Below the pieces are notes generated by a model. It did no database searches and was not told the DNA's origin. It saw only the letters and a program-made list of their open reading frames with translations. A DNA stretch of 40,403 nucleotides. It comes from Clostridiales bacterium. GTDB lineage: Bacteria; Bacillota; Clostridia; Oscillospirales; Oscillospiraceae. Below, piece by piece: positions 1 to 10,650 of this stretch. The stretch is taken from assembly GCA_021202775.1 (NCBI GenBank), contig JAJQCJ010000017.1, forward strand, positions 1-40,403, in the 5' to 3' direction. The stretch's first letter is position 1. The number at the start of each line of letters is the position of its first letter. The position numbers and the translations under genes were made by a program.

Positions 1-505
1 CCTTCGGCGGGGCGGGACGGGGGGCGGCCCCGCTGCCCTGCATGGCCTGCTTGAGCGTGTCCACGCAGGTGGTGACGTACTCCGCCTCCTCCGCCGTCAC
101 CTTGTCGTCCACCGAGGCGAACAGCAGGAGCAGCAGGTTGCACAGGTCGGCAAACTGGCTGGCCCGGTCCTGATGGCTGACCCGGTCCGACGCCACCAGC
201 GCCGGGAAGAAGCCCGGCGGCGCAAAGGGCGGGGCGGTGGCCACGCCGGTGGCCACCTCAAAGTAGAGGGCCTTGGTGGGTTCGTGCTTGCCGGAGCAGA
301 TGGCGTTGTAAGCCGCCACATGGGTCTCCTCCACCTCGCCGCCGGAGCTGGCCCACACCCCCAGGGCGCAGCGGCGGAAATAGGCGTCCGCCTCCTGGGT
401 GAAGTCCAGCCGCAGGTTGGGGTCCCCCAGCTGCCGGGCGTAGGCGGCGATTGCCGCGCTGTATTTTTTGCCGATCAAGTCGGCGGTGATCTTCTGTTTG
501 CCCAT
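1..505 (-). CDS. Partial CDS, unrecognised soluble protein (N-terminal 168 residues)
   Basis: An open frame begins at an ATG (503-505, complement) and runs off the left edge of the window without a stop, so only the N-terminus is visible. A GGGGAG ribosome site lies just upstream, and a TTGACC-17-TATAAT promoter precedes it. The visible part has no signal peptide or membrane helix. It looks helical, with an acidic segment VDDKVTAEEAEYVTT that resembles TerB-like helical domains, then a Pro/Ala-rich linker (APRPAPPK) as if a second domain follows. I do not recognise the family. One guess is the N-terminal region of a SpoVK/CbxX-type AAA ATPase, but no ATPase motif is in view. A 13-bp palindrome (520-532) sits in its 5' leader. 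Confidence 0.7.
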   Translation of the reverse strand, partial: MGKQKITADLIGKKYSAAIAAYARQLGDPNLRLDFTQEADAYFRRCALGVWASSGGEVEETHVAAYNAICSGKHEPTKALYFEVATGVATAPPFAPPGFFPALVASDRVSHQDRASQFADLCNLLLLLFASVDDKVTAEEAEYVTTCVDTLKQAMQGSGAAPRPAPPK

Positions 506-556
506 GCGATCCACTCCCCTTTCGCCAGGCGAAGGGCCTGACGCGGTTTCCCTTTT

Positions 557-585
557 ATTATAATGAGAAACCGCCCCACGGTCAA
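557..585 (-). promoter_or_regulatory. Sigma-A promoter for the partial gene at the left edge
   Basis: On the minus strand TTGACC (580-585) and TATAAT (557-562) are separated by exactly 17 bp. The ATG of the divergent left gene is about 50 bp downstream. Confidence 0.75.
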
Positions 586-626
586 GGCGAAAACCGGAGA
601 ATGGGGCGTCCGGGGCGCAAATTTAG

Positions 627-655
627 TTGACGATTGCCGGAAAACGCGGTATGAT
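627..655 (+). promoter_or_regulatory. Sigma-A promoter for the BIG2-domain gene
   Basis: TTGACG (627-632), a 17-bp spacer and TATGAT (650-655) lie 42 bp ahead of the start codon at 698. It is back-to-back with the promoter of the left gene. Confidence 0.75.
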
Positions 656-697
656 ACTAATTAGGATAAAACGTGCTGCAGAGGAAGGATCTGTATT

Positions 698-1975
698 ATG
701 AAGACGAAGAAAGAGGAACAGAACCAGATTAAGTGTAAAAACTGCGGCGGCGTCTATGACGCCTCAGAGAGCACCTGTCCCCACTGCGGCGAGGAAACCA
801 GCTCCAACTTGGACGCCGCCGGCGAGGGCCCGCTGGAGATGACGAAGTACGGCGGCGGGTACCAGTCAGGCGGTGGATTCTCCCGGCTGGTGACGGTGCT
901 GTTGGCCGCGCTGCTGCTGATTTTGGCGGTGGCTTTGGTGATCTACGGCGTGAATGTGGCCGGGGAAATCGCCGCCCAGCGGCAGGACACCGATTCCTCC
1001 CTCTCCTCCACCGCATCGGAAAGCCAGTCCGGCGGCGACCTGGCGGCGGAGCCGGACGAATCCCTGACGGAACCGGACGAATCCCAGACGGCGTCCGGAG
1101 AGAGCGACCCGGAGCCTGAGGTATCCTCCGAGGCGGAGCCGGAAGTGGTTGCCGCCACCGGCCTGACCCTGAGCAAAACCCAGGTCAGCCTGGAGGAAGG
1201 CGGGTCCGCCCGGCTGGAGGCCACTGTGTCCCCGGAGGACTGGAGCGGAACCGTGACCTGGTCCTCCAGCAACGCGGGCGTTGCCACCGTGGACAGCAGC
1301 GGTACCGTGACCTATGTTGCCAGCGGCACCTGCACCATCACCGCCGCCGCGGACGATCAGACGGCCACCTGCACCGTGACCTGTGCGGAACCGGTGGACA
1401 CCTCCGTGGCCACGGGCATCAGCCTGAACTATACGGACATCACCCTGAACAGCCTGGGCGATGCCGCCTCCCTGGTGGCCACCGTCACCCCCTCCGGCTG
1501 GGAAGGCACCGTGTCCTGGTCCTCCAGCGATGAGAGCGTCGCCACCGTGGACAGCACCGGCTACGTCCTCTATGTCTCCGGCGGCACCTGCACCATCACC
1601 GCCAGGGCCGGGGACCTCACCGCCAGCTGCAGAGTCCACTGCCGCACGACGGACACCGGCAGCTCCGGCAGCGACACCGGCAGTTCCGGCGGCGATACCG
1701 GCAGCTCCGGCGGGGACACCGGCAGCAGCGGCACCGGCACCGGCAGCTCCTCCTCCCTGACGCTGGACAATACCGACATCACCCTGAACAGCGTGGGCGA
1801 CGGCATCACCCTGACGGTGACCGGCGGCAACGGCACCTATACCTGGTCCAGCAGCAACACCGCCGTGGCCACGGTCACGACGGGGGGCAGCGTCTACGCC
1901 CAGGGCAGCGGCACCTGCACCATCACCGTGACCTCCGGCGGCAGCAGCGCAAGCTGCGTGGTCCGGGTGCGGTGA
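698..1975 (+). CDS. Membrane-anchored zinc-ribbon protein with three BIG2 (bacterial Ig-like) domains
   Basis: 425 residues. Residues 13-30 form a zinc ribbon (CKNC and CPHC pairs). Residues about 64-88 are one hydrophobic helix. An acidic Ser/Glu/Asp-rich stretch follows, then three BIG2-type Ig-like domains (about 155-230, 238-316, 352-424). Each has the GTVTWSSS/ATVDSSG pattern, and each has a Cys in its GTCTIT strand and another near its end. Domains 2 and 3 are joined by a Thr-Gly-Ser-Ser repeat linker. The layout implies a cytoplasmic metal-binding N-terminus and an extracellular adhesive or wall-associated rod; BIG2 domains are common in surface proteins. The start is supported by AGAGGAAGGA upstream. 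It is monocistronic between its own promoter and a strong terminator. The precise role is unknown. Confidence 0.85.
   Translation: MKTKKEEQNQIKCKNCGGVYDASESTCPHCGEETSSNLDAAGEGPLEMTKYGGGYQSGGGFSRLVTVLLAALLLILAVALVIYGVNVAGEIAAQRQDTDSSLSSTASESQSGGDLAAEPDESLTEPDESQTASGESDPEPEVSSEAEPEVVAATGLTLSKTQVSLEEGGSARLEATVSPEDWSGTVTWSSSNAGVATVDSSGTVTYVASGTCTITAAADDQTATCTVTCAEPVDTSVATGISLNYTDITLNSLGDAASLVATVTPSGWEGTVSWSSSDESVATVDSTGYVLYVSGGTCTITARAGDLTASCRVHCRTTDTGSSGSDTGSSGGDTGSSGGDTGSSGTGTGSSSSLTLDNTDITLNSVGDGITLTVTGGNGTYTWSSSNTAVATVTTGGSVYAQGSGTCTITVTSGGSSASCVVRVR
1652..1756 (+). repeat. Five 21-bp in-frame tandem repeats (DTGSSGG-type linker)
   Basis: Five consecutive 7-residue units (DTGSSGS, DTGSSGG, DTGSSGG, DTGSSGT, GTGSSSS) are encoded by near-identical 21-bp units. 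Such a tract can change copy number without shifting frame, which would alter the spacing of the surface Ig-like domains. Confidence 0.85.
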
Positions 1976-2008
1976 GGACGGCACCGGATTCTCATCCCCC
2001 GAACCCTC

Positions 2009-2044
2009 AAAGGGAGGCTGGCCAAAACTGGCCAGCCTCCCTTT
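2009..2044 (+). terminator. Rho-independent terminator after the BIG2-domain gene
   Basis: A perfect 16-bp stem (AAAGGGAGGCTGGCCA paired with its complement) with a 4-nt loop. The stem ends in TTT. It lies 33 bp past the stop codon. Confidence 0.9.
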
Positions 2045-2085
2045 CGATTGTCCGTGTGTGCGGGCGCACCCTGCGTTTGCACATG

Positions 2086-2132
2086 AAAAACCCGCACCGG
2101 CAGGATGCGGCGGCATCCTGAGCCGATGCGGG
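2086..2132 (-). terminator. Rho-independent terminator after rpmF
   Basis: Read on the minus strand, a long imperfect GC-rich stem (CCCGCAT...TGCGGG outer arms, AGGATGC inner arms) is followed directly by TTTTTC. It lies 27 bp past the rpmF stop. Confidence 0.85.
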
Positions 2133-2158
2133 TCTTTGCAAGTATGCGACGAAACTGC

Positions 2159-2353
2159 TCACTCAACGTCAGCGTTTGCCTCAACCTTCGCATAGGAACG
2201 GCCATCATACATGCCACAGGACGGGCAAATACGATGGGGCATACGGTACGCACCGCACGACGGGCACTTGACCAGCTGGGGAGCGGTCAGCTTCCAGTTT
2301 GCGCGGCGCTTGTCGCGTCTTGCCTTGGACACCTTACTCTTCGGGACTGCCAT
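2159..2353 (-). CDS. rpmF: 50S ribosomal protein L32 (bL32)
   Basis: 64 residues with the family's N-terminus (MAVPKSKVSKARRDKRRANW) and two CPSCG zinc-binding motifs, so this is the zinc-containing form of L32. It is a structural component of the large ribosomal subunit. It is 41 bp downstream of a DUF177/YceD gene and shares its promoter, the arrangement seen in most bacteria. A strong AGGAGG site precedes the ATG. The length is normal for the family. Confidence 0.97.
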   Translation of the reverse strand: MAVPKSKVSKARRDKRRANWKLTAPQLVKCPSCGAYRMPHRICPSCGMYDGRSYAKVEANADVE

Positions 2354-2394
2354 TTACGACACCTCCTCATTTCCGCCCTTTCCGGGCTATTCAC

Positions 2395-2904
2395 TCACTC
2401 GTCCTGCTCCAGCAGTTTGGCAAGGACGGCAAACCTGGGGTCCAGCTCCGGTTTGCAGTCACAGGGCCCGTCGTTCAGATCCTTACCGCATCTGGGACAC
2501 CGGCCCTTGCAATCCTCCCGGCACAGGTTTTTCGTATCCATTGCGAGGATGACTTCGTCATGCATCAGCTCGTCCACGTCCAGCGTTGTGCCGTCCAGGA
2601 CGATCAGATCCATATCGTCTGCGTCATCTTCGTTTTCCAGCTCAGTGACCAACAAATGCTCCACCTGCACTGTGGCGGGGCGCTGAAACGCCTTGCCGCA
2701 GCTGTCACAGTGCAAATGCAGATTCGTGGTAGCCGTCGCCTGAAACACCAGCATCTCCGCCCGGTTGTAAACCGAGCCTTCGATATGAACCGGCTCCGGC
2801 AGCCTGTGTTCGCCGTAAAAATCCAATTCGGATAAATCCAAATCAAAGGCGAATGGCAAAACCGAACCCGGCGTATGAATGATATTGCTTAATTCCAGAC
2901 GCAT
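2395..2904 (-). CDS. DUF177 / YceD family protein
   Basis: 169 residues when started at the ATG at 2904, which has GAGGTG seven bases upstream; an upstream in-frame start at 2928 lacks such a site. It carries two CxxC-type pairs: CDSCGKAF mid-protein, and the C-terminal CREDCKGRCPRCGKDL typical of YceD/DUF177 proteins. The family has been linked to 23S rRNA metabolism and is almost always encoded beside rpmF, as here. The conserved CRxxCKGLCPxCG-type cluster and the neighbour give high confidence in the family; its molecular activity is not established from sequence. Confidence 0.93.
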   Translation of the reverse strand: MRLELSNIIHTPGSVLPFAFDLDLSELDFYGEHRLPEPVHIEGSVYNRAEMLVFQATATTNLHLHCDSCGKAFQRPATVQVEHLLVTELENEDDADDMDLIVLDGTTLDVDELMHDEVILAMDTKNLCREDCKGRCPRCGKDLNDGPCDCKPELDPRFAVLAKLLEQDE

Positions 2905-2933
2905 ACTGCACCTCACATAACGATACAAGATGT

Positions 2934-2962
2934 ATTCTACCGCAAGTTCTTTTCCTTGTCAA
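2934..2962 (-). promoter_or_regulatory. Sigma-A promoter of the yceD-rpmF operon
   Basis: TTGACA (2957-2962), 17-bp spacer, TAGAAT (2934-2939) on the minus strand, 30 bp before the chosen DUF177 start. Confidence 0.85.
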
Positions 2963-3006
2963 CCCTTTTTTCGCCTCCGGAACAGATTTTGCGCCAACGC
3001 ACCGTA

Positions 3007-3035
3007 TTGTTTTTTCCCGTCAGACGTGCTATACT
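3007..3035 (+). promoter_or_regulatory. Promoter of the pseudouridine synthase gene
   Basis: TTGTTT (3007-3012), 17-bp spacer and TATACT (3030-3035), 36 bp before the start at 3071. Confidence 0.6.
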
Positions 3036-3070
3036 TGTGGCACAGTCAGTTTGAAAACAGGGAGCAAACG

Positions 3071-4096
3071 ATGAAAGAGTTTGAAATCGGGAAAAACGAC
3101 GCCGGACAGCGGCTGGACCGCTGGCTGTCCAAAAACCTCCCCCTCCTCCCTGCCCCGCTGGCCCAGAAGTACATCCGCCTGAAGCGGGTGAAGCTGAACG
3201 GGAAACGGGCCCAGCGGGATACCCGGCTGGAGGTGGGGGATCATCTGCAATTATATATCAACGATGAGTTCTTCGCAACCCCCACGCCGGAAAACGCCTT
3301 TTTGCAGCTGTTCAAACCCCGGCTGGACATTTTATATGAGGACGAACACATCATGGTGCTGAACAAACCGGCGGGCATGGTGGTCCACAGGGACGAGACG
3401 GAAAAGGTGAACACCCTCATCAACCACATTCAGGCATATCTCTACCAGAAAAAGGAGTGGAGCCCCTATCAGGAGGGGGCCTTCACCCCCGCCCTGTGCA
3501 ACCGCATCGACCGGAACACCGGCGGCATCGTCATTGCCGCGAAAACGGCGGAGGCCCTGCGGGTGATGAGCCAGAAGATCCGGAATCGGGAACTGTCCAA
3601 GCGCTACCTTTGTGTGACGGCGGGGCGGCTGAAGCCGCCCTCCGGCACCCTCCACAGCTACCTCCGCAAGGACGAGGAGAAGAAGCAGGTCTATGTCTCC
3701 CACAAACCGGTGCCCGGCGGGCGGACGGCGGTGACGGAATACCGCACCCTGGCGGTGCGGGGCAGCCTCTCCCTGGTGGAGTGCGAGCTGGTGACGGGCC
3801 GCACCCATCAGATCCGGGCGCAGCTGGCGGACGCCGGCGCCCCCTTGCTGGGGGACGGGAAGTACGGCTCGGAAAAGGTGAACCGCCGCTATGGGCGCAG
3901 GCAGCAGGCCCTTTGGAGCTGGTCGCTGACCTTCCGCTTCTCCACCGACGCTGGCGAGCTGAACTACCTGAACGGGATGCACTGGCAGGTTCCCCGGGTG
4001 GACTTTGTGGAGGAATACTTCCCGGAGTTCTCCCTGTCTCAGGTGCCGGAGGAGTTTTCCACCCACGATACCACACGAAAGGCGGTACACGAATGA
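3071..4096 (+). CDS. RluA-family RNA pseudouridine synthase
   Basis: 341 residues from the ATG at 3071 (AGGGAGC upstream); the frame is open further up, but the promoter lies inside that extension. Residues about 1-60 form an S4 RNA-binding domain (RLDRWLSKNLP, YIRLKRVKLNG). The catalytic core follows, with the motif RIDRNTGG in which D147 is the expected catalytic aspartate, and the later GRTHQIRAQ motif. It should isomerise uridine to pseudouridine in rRNA or tRNA; which position is modified cannot be told (RluC/RluD/YjbO-like). It ends in an ATGA overlap with the next gene, an unusual partner. Confidence 0.93.
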   Translation: MKEFEIGKNDAGQRLDRWLSKNLPLLPAPLAQKYIRLKRVKLNGKRAQRDTRLEVGDHLQLYINDEFFATPTPENAFLQLFKPRLDILYEDEHIMVLNKPAGMVVHRDETEKVNTLINHIQAYLYQKKEWSPYQEGAFTPALCNRIDRNTGGIVIAAKTAEALRVMSQKIRNRELSKRYLCVTAGRLKPPSGTLHSYLRKDEEKKQVYVSHKPVPGGRTAVTEYRTLAVRGSLSLVECELVTGRTHQIRAQLADAGAPLLGDGKYGSEKVNRRYGRRQQALWSWSLTFRFSTDAGELNYLNGMHWQVPRVDFVEEYFPEFSLSQVPEEFSTHDTTRKAVHE

Positions 4097-5433
4097 AACG
4101 CACCCTTTCCCTGCTCCTGGCGGCGGCGTTCCTGCCGGCCTGTGCCGGGCTGCTCTCCGGATGCAGCAGCCAGGAGACCGTCACCCTTCGGGTCTACTGT
4201 GAGGGGGACCTGATCCGCTCCTCCCTGATGGATGAGTTTTCCAAGGAGACGGGCATTTTGGTGGAGTACACCACCGGCGACAGCACCCTGGAAAACGGGA
4301 TGAACCTGACGGAGGATGCGGACGCCACAGCGGACAGCGCCGCCTCCTCCGGCGCGTCTCCGGAGCTGACAGAGGCGGAGCTGGCCGCCCTGGAGGAGGA
4401 CGCCGCCTGGGAGGCGCTGGACCTCTATGACAGGTTACAGCAACGGTACATCGACTATGAGGAGGCCCTGGCCCAGGCGGAGGCCGAGGGCGGGGATACG
4501 GAGTCTGTCACGATGGAGGAGCCGGTCTATGACGTGGTGTTCACCAGCGGGGACATGATCGAACGGCTCATCGCAGGGGGCCTGGTGGCGGAACTGGACT
4601 ACAGCCAGCTTTCCAACGCCGGCGCCATCAATGAGGACTATCAAAACTGCGACTACGACCCCGGCGCGGTCTATTCCGTCACAACCCTGTGGCAGATGAT
4701 GGGGCTGCTCTGGAACGCGGACGCCATCGACACCCAGGTCACCAGCTGGGACATCCTCTGGTCGGAGGACTACGCCGGACAGATTCTGATGCCCTCCAAT
4801 CTGCGGGACGCCATGGCGGTGGCCCTGACCCGCCTGGGATATTCCGTCAACACCGAGGACAGTGACGAGCTGGCCGCCGCCTGGGCCCTGCTGAACCGGC
4901 AGGCCCCCCTGGTGCAGGATTACACGGCGTCGGAGGGCTTCTCCAAAATGACGGAGGGCACCGCCTGGCTGACCCCCGCCTACTCCGGCGATGCGCTGAA
5001 TATGATGAGCGATAACACTGCCCTGTCCTTCGCCGTTCCCACAGAGGGCACCTGGCGCATTTCCTACGGGTACTGCGTGGTGGACGGCACAAGCTACTCC
5101 GAGGAGGCCCTGACCTTCATCAACTACATGTGCCAGGTGGAGAATCTGGCGAAAAACGCCATCTACTGCAAATACTCCGTCACCTCGGACGAGGCGCTGG
5201 AAAAGATGGACAGCTCCTGGCGGAACAACCCGCTGGCCTACCCGGACGAGAGCGTCACAGCGGGTACGGAGCTGTTGTCCTTAAACGGCAGCGAGGCATG
5301 GGCGGACTACACAGCCCAGTGGGCGGAGCTGCCGGGCACCGACCCGGCGGAGGACACGGAGGCGTCCGAGTTCCCTACAGAAGGGGAAACCGCATCTGAC
5401 ACAGACGCAGAAAACGAGGTAGCCGCCTCGTAA
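4093..5433 (+). CDS. Extracellular solute-binding lipoprotein (spermidine/putrescine PotD-like fold)
   Basis: 446 residues starting at the ATG that overlaps the previous stop (ATGA), so translation is probably coupled. A signal peptide ends in the lipobox LSGC (Cys24). The mature part has the TLRVYCEGDLI / DEFSKETGILVEYTTGDS opening and the YDVVFTSGDMIERLIAGGLV, LLWNADAI and WDILWSEDYAGQI segments of ABC polyamine/iron-type binding proteins. Residues about 75-135 hold an acidic Ala/Glu-rich, probably coiled insertion that splits the first lobe, and the C-terminus is a 35-residue acidic tail. No permease or ATPase is adjacent, so it may serve a transporter elsewhere or have another role. Confidence 0.85.
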   Translation: MKRTLSLLLAAAFLPACAGLLSGCSSQETVTLRVYCEGDLIRSSLMDEFSKETGILVEYTTGDSTLENGMNLTEDADATADSAASSGASPELTEAELAALEEDAAWEALDLYDRLQQRYIDYEEALAQAEAEGGDTESVTMEEPVYDVVFTSGDMIERLIAGGLVAELDYSQLSNAGAINEDYQNCDYDPGAVYSVTTLWQMMGLLWNADAIDTQVTSWDILWSEDYAGQILMPSNLRDAMAVALTRLGYSVNTEDSDELAAAWALLNRQAPLVQDYTASEGFSKMTEGTAWLTPAYSGDALNMMSDNTALSFAVPTEGTWRISYGYCVVDGTSYSEEALTFINYMCQVENLAKNAIYCKYSVTSDEALEKMDSSWRNNPLAYPDESVTAGTELLSLNGSEAWADYTAQWAELPGTDPAEDTEASEFPTEGETASDTDAENEVAAS

Positions 5434-5470
5434 GGCTGACACCATTTTCAGAAAGAAGGAGCGATTGATT

Positions 5471-5866
5471 ATGGCAGTTACAACAGGCATCAAGGGCCGC
5501 GCGTCCTGCGTGGTCACACCGGACAAGACAGCAAAGGCGGTGGGTTCCGGGGCGCTGGAGGTTTTTGCCACCCCCATGCTGGCCGCGCTGGTGGAGGAGG
5601 CCGCATGGACCTCCATCCAGCCCTGTCTGGGCGAGGGCGAAGGCAGCGTGGGCACCCGGTTTGAGACCACCCACAGCACCCCCACCCCCGTCGGCATGAC
5701 CGTCACCGCGGAGACCGAAGTGACAGAGGTGGACGGACGGCGCTTCGTCTTTGCCTTCACCGTTTCCGACGCGGCGGGGGTCATCGGGCGGGGCACCCAC
5801 GAACGGTTCCTCGTCCAGAACGAAAAGTTCATGCAGCGCTGTCAGCGGAAGCTGGGGGCAAAGTAA
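5471..5866 (+). CDS. Hot-dog thioesterase, FlK (fluoroacetyl-CoA thioesterase)-like
   Basis: 131 residues from the ATG at 5471; GAAGGAG lies ten bases upstream, and a TTG two codons earlier is too close to it. The protein has the family pattern ATPMLAALVEEAAW (helix start), then THSTPTPVGMTVTA and GTHERFLV, in which the Thr, Glu and His correspond to the residues used by FlK. It should hydrolyse a small acyl-CoA in the cytoplasm. In gut Clostridia such proteins are common housekeeping thioesterases; substrate specificity for fluoroacetyl-CoA is not implied. It lies 37 bp after the lipoprotein gene and probably shares its transcript, ending at a terminator. Confidence 0.85.
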   Translation: MAVTTGIKGRASCVVTPDKTAKAVGSGALEVFATPMLAALVEEAAWTSIQPCLGEGEGSVGTRFETTHSTPTPVGMTVTAETEVTEVDGRRFVFAFTVSDAAGVIGRGTHERFLVQNEKFMQRCQRKLGAK

Positions 5867-5879
5867 AAACCGATTCCAC

Positions 5880-5909
5880 CGGGCACAGGGCCAAACCGCT
5901 CTGTGCCCG
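5880..5909 (+). terminator. Rho-independent terminator after the thioesterase
   Basis: CGGGCACAG and CTGTGCCCG form a 9-bp stem with a 12-nt loop, followed by CCGCTTTTCCTC, 14 bp past the stop. Confidence 0.8.
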
Positions 5910-6046
5910 CCGCTTTTCCTCTGGGACGGGGTGTGGATTTTCAGCCAGGATTCAGGTTTTGGTGGTAAACTGTTCAAAATCCGAATGTACCCGCCCTGCT
6001 GCGGCCTTTCATTCGCCCTATTTTCATTACAGAGGAAGGATGCCAG

Positions 6047-7303
6047 ATGTCCAAGACCCTTACCACCATTCAGCGGGCCGCCCAGCGGGAGAAGGCCGCC
6101 ATGACCGCCCTGTATGAGGCGCAGAAGCACAAGGTCTGTTTCCTCTGCCGCCAGATGCTGCCGGAGGAGGCGGCGGAATCTGTTGCGGCGGAGAGTTTTC
6201 ACGCCCTGTGGAAAAAGCTGTTCCGGGACCAGAATCTGACCCAGCCGGAGCTGGAGCAGTATTTGATATTGAGCACCGCCCGCCTTTGCCGGGACCGGCT
6301 GCTGGAGCAGAACCCCCACGCTCTGGAGGGGGCTGCAGCCGCCGGAGGCGCGGCGAGGGCAGCGGATTCCCCCGTGGAGCAGGTCCTCTCCACCCTGACC
6401 CTCCGGCAGAAGTGGCAGTTCCTCCTGCACGCCCTGACGGCGCTGACGCCGGCCCAGTCGGCCCGGGTGCTGCAAATCGCCCCGGACCGGGCGGAGGACG
6501 CCTGGCAGGAGACGGAGGACGCCGTGACCGCCCGCCTGGAGGCTCTTCAGGAGGAAGGCGAGGCACAGGCCACGGATATGACCGCCCTGCTGACGCTGAT
6601 TTTACAGGCCGCCGATGAGGAGCCCGTCCCGGCGGCCCTGGACAGCGCCGCCATGGAAACCATCACCGCCCTGGCCCATCCGGAGAAAAAGGACAAGAAG
6701 CGGGTTGGCCTCATCCTGACCATCGTGCTTCTGGCGGTGCTGCTGGGGGTTGGCGCCTTCTTCCTGATGACCGCCACCGGGGACGGCGATTCCAGCAGCG
6801 TCACCTCGGAGCTGCACCATGTGGAGATCGAGATCGAGGACTACGGCACCATCACCGTGGAGCTGGACGCCAGCGCCGCCCCCATCACGGTGGCAAACTT
6901 CCTCTCCCTGGCGGAGAGCGGCTTCTATGACGGCCTGACCTTCCACCGCATCATCGAGGGCTTCATGATGCAGGGCGGCGACCCCAACGGCGACGGCAGC
7001 GGCGGCAGTGAGGAAACGATTGTGGGTGAGTTCTCGGACAACGGGTATGACAACCCCCTGTCCCACACCAGAGGGGCCATCTCCATGGCCCGCTCCAGCG
7101 ATTATGACAGCGCCAGCTCCCAGTTCTTCATCGTTCAGGAGGACTCCACCTCTCTGGACGGGCAATATGCCGTGTTCGGCTATGTCACCGACGGCATGGA
7201 CATTGTGGACCAGATCTGTGCGGACGCGGAGCCCACCGACGATAACGGCACCATCGCCGAAGAAGATCAGCCGGTCATCACCTCTGTCACGGTTCTGGAT
7301 TAA
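6047..7303 (+). CDS. Membrane-anchored cyclophilin PPIase with an ECF sigma-like N-terminal half
   Basis: 418 residues; AGGAAGGA precedes the ATG. Residues about 1-200 resemble a degenerate ECF sigma factor: a region-2-like start (ALYEAQKHKVCFLCRQML ... ESFHALWKKLF) and a region-4-like part (LTPAQSARVLQIAPDRAEDA). Residues about 220-242 are a single membrane helix. Residues about 256-417 are a cyclophilin-type peptidyl-prolyl isomerase with the motifs FHRIIEGFMMQGGDPNGDG, SSQFFIVQ and YAVFGYVTDGMD; the Arg of FHR is the expected catalytic residue. The topology places the isomerase outside, where it could fold exported proteins, and the sigma-like part in the cytoplasm. Cyclophilin identity is firm; sigma ancestry rests on sequence pattern only. 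Confidence 0.88.
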   Translation: MSKTLTTIQRAAQREKAAMTALYEAQKHKVCFLCRQMLPEEAAESVAAESFHALWKKLFRDQNLTQPELEQYLILSTARLCRDRLLEQNPHALEGAAAAGGAARAADSPVEQVLSTLTLRQKWQFLLHALTALTPAQSARVLQIAPDRAEDAWQETEDAVTARLEALQEEGEAQATDMTALLTLILQAADEEPVPAALDSAAMETITALAHPEKKDKKRVGLILTIVLLAVLLGVGAFFLMTATGDGDSSSVTSELHHVEIEIEDYGTITVELDASAAPITVANFLSLAESGFYDGLTFHRIIEGFMMQGGDPNGDGSGGSEETIVGEFSDNGYDNPLSHTRGAISMARSSDYDSASSQFFIVQEDSTSLDGQYAVFGYVTDGMDIVDQICADAEPTDDNGTIAEEDQPVITSVTVLD

Positions 7304-7315
7304 GCAGACGCCAAA

Positions 7316-7357
7316 CAGCACATCCCATTCGGCAATGATACCGAACGGGATGTGCTG
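7316..7357 (+). terminator. Rho-independent terminator after the cyclophilin gene
   Basis: Arms CAGCACATCCC-TTCGG and CCGAA-GGGATGTGCTG form a long stem with one mismatch, then CCTTTCTG, 12 bp after the stop. Confidence 0.85.
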
Positions 7358-7401
7358 CCTTTCTGTTCGCAAAATCCGCCGGGTCGGGTAACCGCTGAAA
7401 C

Positions 7402-7429
7402 AAAGCCCGAAGGCGAACCTTCGGGCTTT
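7402..7429 (-). terminator. Rho-independent terminator after lacZ
   Basis: Perfect 12-bp stem AAAGCCCGAAGG with a 4-nt CGAA/TTCG loop. On the minus strand it is followed by TTTGTTTC, 14 bp past the lacZ stop; it may act in both directions. Confidence 0.9.
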
Positions 7430-7443
7430 GCGGGGGAAACTGT

Positions 7444-10416
<2,973 letters not shown>

Positions 10417-10424
10417 CTAGTCTC

Positions 10425-10453
10425 ATTCTACCAAAGCGAAACGACTTTGACAA
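10425..10453 (-). promoter_or_regulatory. Sigma-A promoter of lacZ
   Basis: TTGTCA (10448-10453), 17-bp spacer, TAGAAT (10425-10430) on the minus strand, 38 bp before the start codon. No operator was recognised. Confidence 0.8.
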
Positions 10454-10509
10454 GCGTTTTAGCAAAATTGGTTGAAAATTTGGCATAAATTGCACCCTGC
10501 CCGGAAAAT

Positions 10510-10543
10510 CGAGAGGCCGGTCCTGACCGGGGCCGGCCTCTCG
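10510..10543 (-). terminator. Isolated hairpin between the divergent transcription units
   Basis: CGAGAGGCCGG and its complement form an 11-bp GC-rich stem. On the minus strand it is followed by ATTTTCC, so it could stop transcription coming from the right before it reaches the lacZ promoter. No gene ends immediately upstream on that strand, so its role as a terminator is uncertain. Confidence 0.4.
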
Positions 10544-10615
10544 GCACCCATAGATACGATTTTCCATATGGCGGCGCTTCGCGGCAAATTCACCCATGAA
10601 ATTCCACAAAACCGG

Positions 10616-10644
10616 TTGACAAACCGCCGTCTCTGTGATAAGAT
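10616..10644 (+). promoter_or_regulatory. Strong sigma-A promoter driving a short structured leader
   Basis: Consensus TTGACA (10616-10621), 17-bp spacer, TAAGAT (10639-10644). Transcription should start near 10651, about 170 bp before the next gene and just ahead of two hairpins. Confidence 0.8.
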
Positions 10645-10650
10645 AAGAAT

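Noticed and set aside
866-2116. 416-residue minus-strand open frame
   Set aside because: Antisense of the BIG2-domain gene; Gly/Ala/Val-rich shadow composition.
3457-4092. N-terminal extension of the solute-binding lipoprotein frame
   Set aside because: It overlaps the pseudouridine synthase gene and would bury the signal peptide; the ATG at 4093 is followed by a perfect lipoprotein signal.
5471-5866. Dedicated fluoroacetate resistance
   Set aside because: The FlK-like fold is widespread among ordinary small thioesterases, and no fluoride- or fluoroacetate-related neighbour is present.
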